A stretch of 64,000 nt of DNA from Streptomyces tsukubensis (GTDB taxonomy: Bacteria; Actinomycetota; Actinomycetes; Streptomycetales; Streptomycetaceae). The position numbers were made by a program, and so were the translations under genes. Location of the stretch: positions 682,001 to 746,000 of the forward strand of contig NZ_CP045178.1 in the NCBI RefSeq assembly GCF_009296025.1, in the 5' to 3' direction. The notes beneath the pieces are model-generated. The model was not told the origin of the DNA. It saw nothing but the letters and a program-made list of their open reading frames with translations, and did not search any database. Shown here one piece after another: positions 45,675 to 62,163 of this stretch (position 1 is the first letter of the stretch; every line of letters starts with the position of its first letter).

Positions 45675-47428
45675 GACCGGGTCCCCGCGGGCTCCTGGCG
45701 GACGCCGGGTTCGATCTCCTCGTAGACCGGTTCGAGCGCCCCTTCGAGGAACAGCCCGCGCATCTCGGACCGCTGCACCTTGCCGCTCGTCGTCTTGCGG
45801 ACCGCGCCCGGCCGGAGCAGGACCAGGCCGGCCGTCCGTACCCCGAACTCGCGGTAGACGGTGGCGCGCATCGCGGTGGCCAGCTCCCTGAGCTGCTCCT
45901 CGGTGAAGCGGCCCCGGATCTCGTGCAGCACGACCACCTCCTCCTGCGGGACAGGCACGGTGAACACGGCGCCCGCCAGGGTGTTCAACGGGGGGTGCTG
46001 GAGCCGCAGTTCGTGCTCGATGTCGTGCGGGTACAGATTGCGGCCGTGCACGATCAGCAGGTCCTTGCTGCGGCCGGTGACATAGAGTTCCCCGTCGAGC
46101 AGGGCGCCCAGGTCGCCGGTACGCAGATAGGGCCCGTCGCCGTCCGGGGTACGGGCGCGGAACGTCTCCTCGGTGGCCTCTGGACGCTCCCAGTAACCGG
46201 CCGCCACACTGCGGCCGCGCAGCCAGATCTCCCCGGTCGCGCCGTCCGGAAGCACTCGGTGGTCGGCCGGGTCCACGATCCGGACGTCGAAGTCCGGGGC
46301 GTCTGCGCAGCCCACCAGAGCGTGGCTGGGTCCGCCGGGACGCGGGGCCTCAAGGACGTGCTTCTCCAGCGACTCCGGGTCGATCGGCTCGATTCGCGGT
46401 GGCCGGGAGGCCCTTCCCGACACGAAGACGGTGGCCTCGGCCAGCCCGTAGCAGGGGGCGAGGGACTCGGCGCGGAAGCCGGCCGGCGCGACCCGCTCGG
46501 CGAAGTCCCGCAGGGTGGACGCCTGGATCGGCTCCGAACCGTTGGCCGCGAACTGCCAGCGTGACAGGTCGAGTCGGGCGATCTGGGCATCCGTGAGGCG
46601 GCGCACACAGAGCTCGTAGGCGAAGTTGGGCGCGGCCGAGTAGCCGATGTCGTACGTGTCGATCATGGCGAGCCACTGGTGGGGACGTTTGAGGAAGGCC
46701 ATCGGCGACATCAGTACGCATCTGCTGCCGAGGAAGAGGCTGGGCAACAGCTGGCCCATCAGTCCCATGTCGTGGTAGAGCGGGATCCAGCCGCCGAAGT
46801 TGGTGTCCTCGGTGAGCCCCATGGACCGCCGGAGGCTGTCCGCGTTGTGGAGCAGATTGCCGTGGTCGACCATGACGCCCTTGGGGTCGCCGGTCGACCC
46901 CGAGGTGTACTGGAGCAGCACCAGGTCGTCCGCCTTCGCCCCGGGGTCCCGCCACCGGGCGGCGTCGCCGAAGTCCGGACTGTCGCTGGCCACGCCGGCC
47001 AGGTCCAGCCCCTCCGCGTCGATCCACTGCCGGACCTCGCCGAGCTGCCCCGTGTCGGTGAGCGCGACGCGCACCCGGGCATCCCGGGCGATCTTGGTGA
47101 CCCGGCGCTGCTGGTACTGGAACTGGCCGGGCATCGGGGAGGGCACCGCGACGACCCCCGCGTAAAGGCAGCCGAGGAACGCGATGACGAAGGGCAGCCC
47201 CGGTGGGTGCAGCAGCAGCACCCGGTCGCCCGGCTCGCACTGCCCCTGGAGCCAGGAGGCCACCTGCCGTGCCTCGGCGTCGAGCGCGGCGAAACCGAGC
47301 GTCCTCGCGCCGTCCTCGGCGTCGTGGTCGTGGACGTAGGTGACGGCGGGGCGATCGGGCCGCTCCACGGCGTGGCGGCGCAGCAGGTGCACGGCGCTGG
47401 GCTCCACCAGAAGGGAAGAGTCGGTCAC
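45671..47428 (-). CDS. fatty acyl-AMP ligase (FAAL)
   Basis: 585 aa, GTG start with GAGAGGA upstream and GTGA overlap. ANL-superfamily enzyme: P-loop LLQYTSGSTGDPKGVM (residues 171-186), FAAL-type GGWIPLYHDMGLMGQLLPSL, NGSEPIQ and CYGLAEATVFVSGRA. Late motif YLRTGDLGALLDGELYVTGR. The terminal Lys is probably in RKTTSGKVQRS. FAALs transfer the acyl group to a carrier protein rather than CoA; the ACP three genes downstream is the obvious acceptor. It starts lipid loading for the NRPS. Confidence 0.93.
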   Translation of the reverse strand: MTDSSLLVEPSAVHLLRRHAVERPDRPAVTYVHDHDAEDGARTLGFAALDAEARQVASWLQGQCEPGDRVLLLHPPGLPFVIAFLGCLYAGVVAVPSPMPGQFQYQQRRVTKIARDARVRVALTDTGQLGEVRQWIDAEGLDLAGVASDSPDFGDAARWRDPGAKADDLVLLQYTSGSTGDPKGVMVDHGNLLHNADSLRRSMGLTEDTNFGGWIPLYHDMGLMGQLLPSLFLGSRCVLMSPMAFLKRPHQWLAMIDTYDIGYSAAPNFAYELCVRRLTDAQIARLDLSRWQFAANGSEPIQASTLRDFAERVAPAGFRAESLAPCYGLAEATVFVSGRASRPPRIEPIDPESLEKHVLEAPRPGGPSHALVGCADAPDFDVRIVDPADHRVLPDGATGEIWLRGRSVAAGYWERPEATEETFRARTPDGDGPYLRTGDLGALLDGELYVTGRSKDLLIVHGRNLYPHDIEHELRLQHPPLNTLAGAVFTVPVPQEEVVVLHEIRGRFTEEQLRELATAMRATVYREFGVRTAGLVLLRPGAVRKTTSGKVQRSEMRGLFLEGALEPVYEEIEPGVRQEPAGTRS

Positions 47429-49133
47429 GAGGTGGTCCTCTCGGCGCGTGCGGGCAGGAAGTGGATGGCTTCGAAGTAGTCGAGGTAGCGGCCCAGCAGC
47501 TCACGCTCGGGCGGCAGGCACTCGATACCGGAACCGGCCAGCGCCGCTCGCAGGTTGGTGGTCCCGAAGAGCGGCCTGCTGCCCTTGTAGCCGAGGTCCT
47601 CGGCCGGCAGGTCGGCTCCGAACAGCGGCAGGAACCGGGCGAGTTCGTTCTCCTCGCCGCGCTCGTGCGCCGCGGTCAGTTCGGCGTGCCACTGCGGGTA
47701 GGGGAGCCTGCGCAGCGGATAGCCGCACTCCGCGAGCAGTTCGACCAGCTGGTCCCAGGGCAGCGGGTGCCCGCCGGGCAGGTTGAAGGAGCTGCCGTGC
47801 CACTGGCCGCCGAGTGCCACATGGGCCACTGTCGCCGCGCAGAAGTCGACGGGGGTCATCTCCAACTGGACGTCGAACTCCAGCGCGGCCCCCAGCTGGA
47901 CACATCCCTTCAGGGTCGCGTTCAGGAAGGTGTCGGTGGCGCAGGAGCCGGTGGACTGGGCGCCCGAGATCTGGCCGGGCCGGTAGACGCAGGTGGGCAG
48001 CGCGCGGGCGTTCGCCTGCGCCATCATCCGGTCGCCCACCCACTTGGTCTGCCGGTAGCCGCCCACCACCCCTTCGGGGTCGGTCGCCTCGTCCTCCGCC
48101 CAGTGGTGGTCACCGGGCCGGCCCGGGTAGACGGCGAGCGAGGAGATGTAGTGCACCGGCTTGATCCGGCACCGGGCGGCGAGCCGCAGTACCTCCTGGG
48201 TGCCGAGGACGTTGACGGGCTTCAGACGACGGTAGGGCAGCGCGTAGTTGGACCAGGCTCCGTTGTGCACGATCATCTCGACGTCCCCCGAGAGCGCCCG
48301 GTAGGTCTCCCGGTCCAGCCCGAGGTAGGGCCGGGCCAGGTCGCCGGGGACTCCGACGAAGCGCTTCTCGTCGCCGTCGCGCCAGACTCCGTACTGCTCC
48401 ATGGTGGCGCGTACCCGCTCGGCGGCACGTTCCGGGGTGTCCGCCCGGACCAGGACGGAAAGCCGGGCGGTGGAACGGTCGATCAGCTCCCTCATCAGGA
48501 ACGCGCCGGTGTAGCCGGTGCCGCCGGTGAGCAGCACATGCTCGTAGGGGCCGGCCGAGGCGGGCAGCGCGTCGGGCGCGGGCACGATGTCGTCGGGCAG
48601 CAGCGCCTCCGCAGAGAGGTCCTCGCTGGCGATGGAGCGCGGATGACCCTTCACGCCGACGGTGGGCTCCGTACCGCGCGATTCGAGATGACGTACCAGC
48701 CGCTCCACCGTGGGGTGGTCGAAGAGGTTGCGCAGGCCGATCTGGGTGCCGGTGGCGGCGTGCAGCCGGGCCGCCATCTGCGCGGCGGCCAGCGAATCGC
48801 CGCCCAGCTCGAAGAAGTTGTCCCGCAGGCCGACGCGGCCGACCCCGAGGACATCCGCCCAGATCGCGGCGGTCCGGATCTCCTCTGGTGTCCGCGGCGG
48901 CAGATAGGCGGCGGCGCCGGAACTGTCGTCGTGCGTGAACGCGGGGAGTCTGCTTCGGTCGACCTTCCCGTTGGGCAGTTTGGGCAGCTCGGGCAGGACG
49001 ACGAACCGGGAGGGAATCATCGCGTCGGGCAGCTGCCCGGAGGCGAACTCCCTCAGCTCGGCGCGGAAGGCGGCCCAGGCCGTCTGTGTCATCGGGTTGT
49101 TGGCCGTCTGCGGGGCGGGTGCGTTCACGGTGT

Positions 49134-49137
<4 letters not shown>
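47425..49137 (-). CDS. split NRPS module 2 end: A-domain C-terminal lobe, PCP and thioester reductase
   Basis: 570 aa from GTG 49137, overlapping the NRPS stop (GTGA). Residues about 12-65 are only the end of an adenylation domain: QLPDAMIPSRF (A9) and LPNGKVDR (A10, Lys58). PCP at 80-150 with FFELGGDSL (Ser115). Reductase domain at 195-560: NAD(P)H loop LLTGGTGYTGAFL, SSLAVY, and YRQTKWVGD (Tyr-x3-Lys). The A domain's main body is on the upstream protein. The reductase should release the peptide as an aldehyde, or as an alcohol after a second reduction. Confidence 0.93.
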
Positions 49138-56300
<7,163 letters not shown>

Positions 56301-56674
56301 GTGGTTTTGAATCTCCCCCGTTGAGATCATGTGACGACCGTTGAGCACAGTGCGTCGGCATCGCAAACGTGCCAAAGGCCAGGGAAATCAGCCACTACCT
56401 ATTCGAGTAGTTGACGATTCGGGTATCTGCGGGTAGTCCCGCGGGCGACGGGGCGGAAGCTCACCAGGCGTTCGCGAGGGACCATAACCCATGGGAATCC
56501 CTTTACCTCCATGGGCTACCGTGACGGCCGGCCGGAGGGGAGAAGTGCGCGGCGTCGCACGGCAACCAGCACCCGGCCGGCGAGAACGAGCGCCGGGGCG
56601 ACCGGGGGACGGCCTGCCAGACGTGGAGGTACACACGCGGTCTGGACGACAGGCGCATACGGGGGGAAGGAAGC
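56301..56674. other. divergent promoter region of the NRPS operon and LuxR gene
   Basis: 374 bases, AT-richer at 56300-56440 than its surroundings. Contains an ACTAC-N8-GTAGT inverted repeat. No gene. Presumably holds promoters of both the NRPS operon and the regulator-exporter pair. Confidence 0.6.
56394..56411. promoter_or_regulatory. candidate regulator site ahead of the NRPS operon
   Basis: ACTAC-CTATTCGA-GTAGT inverted repeat about 95 bases upstream of the NRPS start. LuxR-type HTH proteins bind such dyads; binding here is inference. Confidence 0.4.
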
Positions 56675-58093
56675 ATGATTCTGCATGGCCGAAATCATGA
56701 ACAGTGGGCGATCAGCCGCCAGCTCCGCGATGTCGAGCAGGGCCGCAGTGGCCTGATTCTGCTCGACGGGCCCAAGGGCTCGGGCAAGTCCGCTCTGGTC
56801 GACCGAATGGTGGAAACCGCGGCACACCGGGGTTTTGACGTCATCAGTGGAACTCCGGATCGGTACCGGAAACTGCTGCTCGCTGCCTCTCTGATGGGGG
56901 GAAAGGCCGCCGACCGGTCATCCCCCGCGATGTCGGGATCTTCCCCCGCGATGCCGGGAAAGGAAGCCGGCCCGCGATGCCCGGACCTCCTGGATGAGAT
57001 GGTCGCCGTCCAGCTGACCGGCCCCGCACGCCGCGCGTGCCGGACCGTACCGGCGTCGGCATCGGCGTCGGCATCGGCATCGGACCGGCCGGTCCTCATC
57101 GCCCTGGACGACACCACCTGGCACGACCCCGACGTCCGCTGCGCGTTGAGCAGCCTGCCTTCGGTGGGCTCCGCGCGCCGGGTGTTGTGGCTGTTCGCAG
57201 GAGTCAGCGGGCCGGACCCGCTGGGCCTGTCGAGGCGCTCGGACATCCTCAAGCTCACCCTGGGCCCGCTGTCGCGCAGGGACACCGCCAGGATGGCCGC
57301 GAACCGCCTCGGCGGGGTGCCCGACACCGCTCTCTGTCGGCTGATCGACGCCTGCGGAGGCCATCCTGGGCTGTTGGCCGCTTTCTTGGAGACGCTGATC
57401 GCCCACGGTGGGTACCTGGTGAGCGAGGGGGTCGCCCGGCTGCCGTCAGGACCGCTGCCGCTGCCGGTGCTCGCCGGGCTGCTGGCGCAGGACCCGCGGC
57501 TGTCCGCGCGGACCAGGTCGGTGGTGACCGCGGTCGCCGCGCAACCCCACGGGGTTCGGATGCGCGAGCTGACTCAACTGCCGGACGACACCGCGGTCCC
57601 GCTCCTCGCGGCGATCCACGAGGCCGCCGAGGCGGGGATACTCGCACTCGACGGCGACCGCGTCCTGTTCCGCCACCCGTTGGTGCGAGAGGCGGCCGTA
57701 CTGTTGTCGCGCCCGCCCGTGCGCTCCGGCTCCGTCCCGTGGCAACTCGCCGCGGATTCCGCGTCGATGGCCCCGCGCGCGGACCGTCCTGACGGTCGAA
57801 CCGTCCCGCGCGACCTCAGGAAGCGGGTGCGGGACGAGGAACCCAACCCGCTGAGTACGGCCGAGCAGAACATCGTCCGGCTGGTCGCCGACGGGTTGAC
57901 GAACCGCCAAATCGCCTCGCGCGTAGGGCTTTCCCACCACACCGTCAATTTCCACCTCAGGAAGATATTCCGAAAGCTGGGCGTCTCCTCCCGGGCCGAA
58001 CTCGTGGGGGCGCACCTCCACCTGCTCCACCCGAGGGACCAGCCCCGGACGATGCCCCCCATACAGGAGAGCAGGACAGCAGATGCAGGATGA
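56675..58093 (+). CDS. compact LAL-like LuxR-family regulator
   Basis: 472 aa; GAAGGAA site upstream. N-terminal P-loop ATPase with Walker A LDGPKGSGKSAL (residues 30-41) and Walker B-like VLIALDDTTWHD. C-terminal LuxR HTH: LSTAEQNIVRLVADGLTNRQ and VGLSHHTVNFHLRKIFRKLG (about 390-450). Classical LAL regulators are about 900 aa; this one lacks the long TPR-like middle. Two low-complexity inserts are present (SSPAM repeats at 88-98; Ala-Ser repeat at 127-136, coded by a GTCGGC/ATCGGC microsatellite). Divergent from the NRPS operon, so probably its activator. Overlaps the exporter gene by 11 bases. Confidence 0.88.
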   Translation: MILHGRNHEQWAISRQLRDVEQGRSGLILLDGPKGSGKSALVDRMVETAAHRGFDVISGTPDRYRKLLLAASLMGGKAADRSSPAMSGSSPAMPGKEAGPRCPDLLDEMVAVQLTGPARRACRTVPASASASASASDRPVLIALDDTTWHDPDVRCALSSLPSVGSARRVLWLFAGVSGPDPLGLSRRSDILKLTLGPLSRRDTARMAANRLGGVPDTALCRLIDACGGHPGLLAAFLETLIAHGGYLVSEGVARLPSGPLPLPVLAGLLAQDPRLSARTRSVVTAVAAQPHGVRMRELTQLPDDTAVPLLAAIHEAAEAGILALDGDRVLFRHPLVREAAVLLSRPPVRSGSVPWQLAADSASMAPRADRPDGRTVPRDLRKRVRDEEPNPLSTAEQNIVRLVADGLTNRQIASRVGLSHHTVNFHLRKIFRKLGVSSRAELVGAHLHLLHPRDQPRTMPPIQESRTADAG

Positions 58094-59600
58094 ACAGGCC
58101 GTGTCCGTCACCGAACGGCACGGGGACATACCGGAGGAGCCCCCGCCGGCAGCCGATGAAGCGAGCTCCCAAGGGGCCGGCCCCGCCCGTGTCCGGGCCA
58201 TGGTCCTGGTGGCGATGGCCGCCACCTTCATGGCGATGATGGACTCCTACATCGTCAACGTCGCGATTCCCTCCATCCGCGCGGACCTCGGTGCCTCGGT
58301 CTCCGCGGTGGAGATGACCGTGGGCGGATACATCCTGGTGTACGGCCTCTTCCTGGTGACCGGCGGCAGGCTCGGCGACATCGTGGGCTACCGGCGGATG
58401 TTCCTCGTCGGCCTCGGCCTCTTCACCCTCGCCTCGCTGGCCTGCGGCATCGCGCCCAACCCGGAGCTGCTGATCGTCTTCCGCTGTGTACAGGGTTTCT
58501 CGGCGGCGCTCTTCTTCCCGCAGATCCTCTCCATCATCCAAACCTCGTTCGTGGGCGCGAAGCGGGACCGCGCGCTCGCGCTGTTCGGGGTCACCATCGG
58601 ACTCGCGGCCATCACGGGGCAGTTGATCGGTGGCGTTCTGGTCCAGGCCGACCTCTTCGGCTGGGGGTGGCGCCCGATCTTCCTGGTCAACCTGCCGGTG
58701 GGGCTCGCGACCATCATCGGTGCCGCACTGACGATGCCGGGACTCAAGGGTGCTCACCGGCCCAGGCTCGACCTGCCGGGAGTGGGGCTGCTCACCGCCG
58801 CGCTGCTGCTGCTCTCGTTCCCGCTCGCGGAGGGCCGCACCATCGGCTGGCCCGTGTGGTGCTTCGTGATGATGGTCCTGTCGATACCCGTCTTCGTGGC
58901 CTTCGGGCTGTGGGAGCGCAGGCTCCAGGCGAACGGCGGTCAGCCGCTGGTCAGCCCCGCTCTGCTCGGTCTGCGCGGCTACCGGTCGGGCAACGCGGTG
59001 TTCCTCGCCTTCTTCGCGTGCAACGCCGGTCTGTTCTTCGTCCTCGCCGTCCAGTTGCAGAGCGGCCTCGGCTACACGGCGCTCCAGTCGGGTCTGCTCT
59101 TCGCTCCGCTGGGTGTCGCCTTCACCGCCGTGTCGCTGTTCGTGCCGAGGATCGTGGCCAAACTCGGGCTGCACATCCTGACGGTCGGCTACGCGCTCAA
59201 CGCCCTCGGCTACCTCGTCCTGCTCGTCACGGCGCTGCTCGCGGGCGACGGTCTGACCGGGCCTGTCCTCATCCCCGCCTTGGTACTCATCGGTGTGGGA
59301 CAGGGCCTGGGCGTCAGCCCGTTGCTCGGTACCGCGCTGGCCGAGGTACCGCCACAGGAGGCGGGCAGTGCGGCGGGAGTGCTGGAGACCGTGGGCCAGT
59401 TGGGCATGTCGGTGGGCATCGCGCTGGTCGGGCTGCTCTACTTCAGCACCCTCGGCGACTCGACCTCGCAGCACGGTTACACGCACGCGTTCACGGTGAC
59501 GCTGGTGCTGAACCTCGTACTGTCGCTGCTCGCCCTGGTGTTCGTGCCCCCGCTGCGCAAGGCAGCCGCGGCCCAGATGGCGGCCGCGGCTGCTACGTGA
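58083..59600 (+). CDS. DHA2-type MFS exporter
   Basis: 505 aa, 14 helices. Signature MAATFMAMMDSYIVNVAIPS, motif TGGRLGDIVGYRRMFLVGLG and motif C-like GLAAITGQLIGGVLVQADLF. Start overlaps the regulator by 11 bases, with AGGA upstream, so the two are one transcript. Probably exports the lipopeptide or gives self-resistance (inference from position). Confidence 0.9.
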   Translation: MQDEQAVSVTERHGDIPEEPPPAADEASSQGAGPARVRAMVLVAMAATFMAMMDSYIVNVAIPSIRADLGASVSAVEMTVGGYILVYGLFLVTGGRLGDIVGYRRMFLVGLGLFTLASLACGIAPNPELLIVFRCVQGFSAALFFPQILSIIQTSFVGAKRDRALALFGVTIGLAAITGQLIGGVLVQADLFGWGWRPIFLVNLPVGLATIIGAALTMPGLKGAHRPRLDLPGVGLLTAALLLLSFPLAEGRTIGWPVWCFVMMVLSIPVFVAFGLWERRLQANGGQPLVSPALLGLRGYRSGNAVFLAFFACNAGLFFVLAVQLQSGLGYTALQSGLLFAPLGVAFTAVSLFVPRIVAKLGLHILTVGYALNALGYLVLLVTALLAGDGLTGPVLIPALVLIGVGQGLGVSPLLGTALAEVPPQEAGSAAGVLETVGQLGMSVGIALVGLLYFSTLGDSTSQHGYTHAFTVTLVLNLVLSLLALVFVPPLRKAAAAQMAAAAAT

Positions 59601-59609
59601 CAGTCCTTA

Positions 59610-59642
59610 CCCCTATGGGCGCCCGGCGGGTGCCCATAGGGG
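59610..59642 (+). terminator. terminator of the regulator-exporter transcript
   Basis: Perfect 11-bp arms CCCCTATGGGC/GCCCATAGGGG (59610-59620, 59632-59642), ten bases past the exporter stop. Confidence 0.85.
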
Positions 59643-59826
59643 CCCGCATGCACGGAGCGCTCGACCGCGTCGACCGCACCGCCCAGATCCTCGACGTCGC
59701 CCAGACCCCCTACGCCCCCCGGATCCTCTACGCCACCTGGGCCCATGACGTCGCCCATGTGTTCGTGGGCCGCGTCCTTCGTGTCATCAGTCGTCCGGGG
59801 GCGTCCGGTGTCGAATCCGTACGCTC

Positions 59827-60258
59827 TCAGTCGTACGAGATGTGCCGCGACCGCGTGAGCACGACATCGTTCTCGATCGTCAGGACGTCCTCCAGAAGGC
59901 AACTCGGCCAGATCTCCGGCACCTTCTCCCCGCGTCGGGTACGTACGACCAGGGCGTAGAGGGTGGCTCGTACTGATCCGTCGGAGAGCGGACTGAGGGC
60001 AATCTGATTGTAGTAGTGCCGCTTGGTCACCTGATCGTCCTTGTGGGCATGCGCATGAGCCTGTGCCGCCGCGAGAATTCCCGCACGTGTCCTGGCGGGC
60101 GGCGCATCGGGTGAGTGAAAGAACACCGCGTCCTCGGTGAACGTCTCGACGTATCTCTTGAAGTCCCCCCGGTCCAGGGCCTGCGTCTGATGAGCGTACA
60201 GATTCTGCACCAGCGCGTAGATTTCCGCCGTCACCTTGTGCACGGTAAATGCCTCCAT
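59827..60258 (-). CDS. NTF2-like (SnoaL/ring-hydroxylase beta-type) protein
   Basis: 143 aa. Alpha+beta cone fold pattern: VQNLYAHQTQALDRGDFKRY, VETFTEDAVFFHSPDAPPAR, then the long curved sheet with YYNQIALSPLSDGSVRATLY. Members are isomerases, cyclases, or structural beta subunits. The start is ATG 60258 (AAGGGA upstream) or GTG 60243 (GGAGG eight bases upstream). Diverges from the flavoenzyme gene, suggesting a shared pathway. Reaction unknown. Confidence 0.8.
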   Translation of the reverse strand: MEAFTVHKVTAEIYALVQNLYAHQTQALDRGDFKRYVETFTEDAVFFHSPDAPPARTRAGILAAAQAHAHAHKDDQVTKRHYYNQIALSPLSDGSVRATLYALVVRTRRGEKVPEIWPSCLLEDVLTIENDVVLTRSRHISYD

Positions 60259-60455
60259 ATATTCCCTTGCGGATGGACTCGGAATGAATCTATTTCCGCA
60301 CTCTGGAGGCGTTGTGGAACAGAGCTGAACGTATCCGTCCCGGCATTTTTCGCGCGGCGGCGGGCTGAAGCGCTGCTCCAGATCCTTTCCAGCGCGTACG
60401 GCGACGATCGGGTTCCCGAGAGCACGGTGCGCCCCGAGAGGATGCTGATATCACG

Positions 60456-61604
60456 ATGCCGGACGTCAAGAAAGACCTGGTGGCCGGGGGACGCCGGTTG
60501 GCACAAGTGGCGGCAGAGCACGCCATGAAGGCGGAGACCGACCGCCGGCTGACTCCAGAAGTGGTGAACGGCATCGTCGAGGCCGGTTTCCCCCGGCATT
60601 TTGTCCCGTCCCGGTGGGGTGGCACAGAAGGATCTTTCGTGGAGTACGGGTCCGCGGTGGCGGATCTCGCCGAGGGAGACGCGTCCGCCGCGTGGGTGGC
60701 GGCCGTTGTCGCCTCGCTCGGCCGGATGGCCGGCTATCTACCGGAAGCGGGGCAGCGCGCTCTGTGGCAGCGGACACCGGACACCTTTCTGGCCTGCGGG
60801 CTGGTGGCGAGCGGTACGGCGGCCGAGGTCGAGGGCGGCTGGCGGGTGAAGGGAACGTGGCGGTACGTCAGCGGCGTCCACTTCTCCGACTGGGCGCTCG
60901 TCGCCTGTCCCGTACCGGGCGGAACCGACGGCCCTGACGTCCGGTTCCTCCTGATACCGCGTGACTCGTACACCGTGGAGAACAGCTGGTTCACGGTCGG
61001 CATGCGCGCCACGGGAAGCGACAGCCTGCGCGTCGAGGAGACCTTCGTCCCTCGGGAGTTCTCCTTCCCCCGCAGTGCGCTCCTGTCGGGAACGGCACCG
61101 GCCGACGCGCCCGCCACCTCGGCGCTCCCACTGCGGGCCGTGAGCGGACTGACGTTCGCGGGCCCCCTCCTTGGCGCGGCGCGCGGGGCGTTGAGGGCGG
61201 CCGGAGAGGATCTGGCGCGACGCCGTGCGGGCGGTCGCGCCCATCGCGTCCTGCACGGACACGACGCGGGACTGGAGATCGCCATCGCCAGAGCGGCCGC
61301 GCGGACCGAGGCTGCGGCCGGGCTGCTGACACGGGCGGCGACCGAAGCGGACGGCGAGGCGGGGGCGGGCGGTACCGCGACCGCACGGCTCGCGCTGCAA
61401 TACGCGGCCGGTGCCGAACTGCTCACCGAAGCCATCGACGCCGTCTTCCGGTTGACGGGCACCTCCTCGCACGACCAAGGTGCGCCGCTTCAGAGGTTCT
61501 GGCGCGACATGTCCACCGCGGCGGGACACGCGGTACTGAGGATCGAACCGGCGGCACGCGACTACATCAACACGCTCAATAAAGCTCAGGAGGAACAGAG
61601 TTGA
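60456..61604 (+). CDS. acyl-CoA-dehydrogenase-like flavin monooxygenase
   Basis: 382 aa. ACAD fold of the group D flavin monooxygenase type: helical N-terminus (IVEAGFPRHFVPSRWGGTEG), DASAAWVAAVVASLGRMAGY, beta-domain WRVKGTWRYVSGVHFSDWAL, C-terminal helices ending DYINTLNK. It lacks an obvious acyl-CoA catalytic base, as in two-component hydroxylases and nitrososynthases. Such enzymes need reduced FMN from a partner reductase; none adjoins. Likely hydroxylates or N-oxidises an amine or aromatic substrate (inference). Its TGA overlaps the cupin start. Confidence 0.82.
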   Translation: MPDVKKDLVAGGRRLAQVAAEHAMKAETDRRLTPEVVNGIVEAGFPRHFVPSRWGGTEGSFVEYGSAVADLAEGDASAAWVAAVVASLGRMAGYLPEAGQRALWQRTPDTFLACGLVASGTAAEVEGGWRVKGTWRYVSGVHFSDWALVACPVPGGTDGPDVRFLLIPRDSYTVENSWFTVGMRATGSDSLRVEETFVPREFSFPRSALLSGTAPADAPATSALPLRAVSGLTFAGPLLGAARGALRAAGEDLARRRAGGRAHRVLHGHDAGLEIAIARAAARTEAAAGLLTRAATEADGEAGAGGTATARLALQYAAGAELLTEAIDAVFRLTGTSSHDQGAPLQRFWRDMSTAAGHAVLRIEPAARDYINTLNKAQEEQS

Positions 61605-62074
61605 CCGTCACGCAGGGAAAGATCGTGGTGCACGACGAGGTCGAGCCGGTGAAGTGGACCGTGGAGGAGGGGCGATTTCTGCTGCGCGGTTCGGACACCG
61701 GAGGGCGGCTCTCGCTCATGGAGTTCATCACCCCGCCCGACGGGGGCCCACCGCTGCATCTGCACGAGAACGAGGACGAGACGTTCATCGTGACCAGTGG
61801 GGCCTACGAGTTCAGGCTCGGGGAGAAGCGCCACGAAGGCGGCGTCGGCACCATCGTCCACGGCCCACGCGGTACCGCTCACGCCTTCCGGAACGTCGCC
61901 GACACGACCAGCACCATGCTGTGTGTCGCCACCCCGGGCGGGGCGGAGCTGATGTTCGAGGAGCTGATCGAACTGCGCGCGAGCGAGACCCCGCCGACGT
62001 GGCAGGACGTCCTCGCCCTCGCGACCAAGCACCGCATCAGCTACCCGGAGGGGCCACCACCGGGCAGGAGCTGA
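61601..62074 (+). CDS. cupin-domain protein
   Basis: 157 aa starting at TTG 61601. The rare start is supported by AGGAGG seven bases upstream and a TTGA overlap with the previous stop. Single cupin barrel; metal-site motif 1 is PPLHLHENEDETFIVTSG (His, His, Glu), motif 2 is PRGTAHAFRNV (His). Resembles quercetinase-like small cupins. May be an oxygenase, isomerase or binding protein acting with the flavoenzyme. Confidence 0.85.
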   Translation: MTVTQGKIVVHDEVEPVKWTVEEGRFLLRGSDTGGRLSLMEFITPPDGGPPLHLHENEDETFIVTSGAYEFRLGEKRHEGGVGTIVHGPRGTAHAFRNVADTTSTMLCVATPGGAELMFEELIELRASETPPTWQDVLALATKHRISYPEGPPPGRS

Positions 62075-62104
62075 CGCCCCGCCGTCCCACTCCACCCGTA
62101 CACC

Positions 62105-62141
62105 TCTGCCTCGTACGGCTCCCGAGTCCGTACGAGGCAGA
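62105..62141. terminator. bidirectional terminator
   Basis: Perfect 14-bp arms (62105-62118 with 62128-62141), 9-base loop, between converging stops at 62074 and 62164. Confidence 0.85.
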
Positions 62142-62163
62142 CGCGTGCTCGCGGGCGTGGGGA

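Noticed and set aside
59643..59826. Protein-like + strand frame from ATG 59648
   Set aside because: No ribosome site, no stop before overlapping the NTF2-like gene, and it lies just past a terminator.
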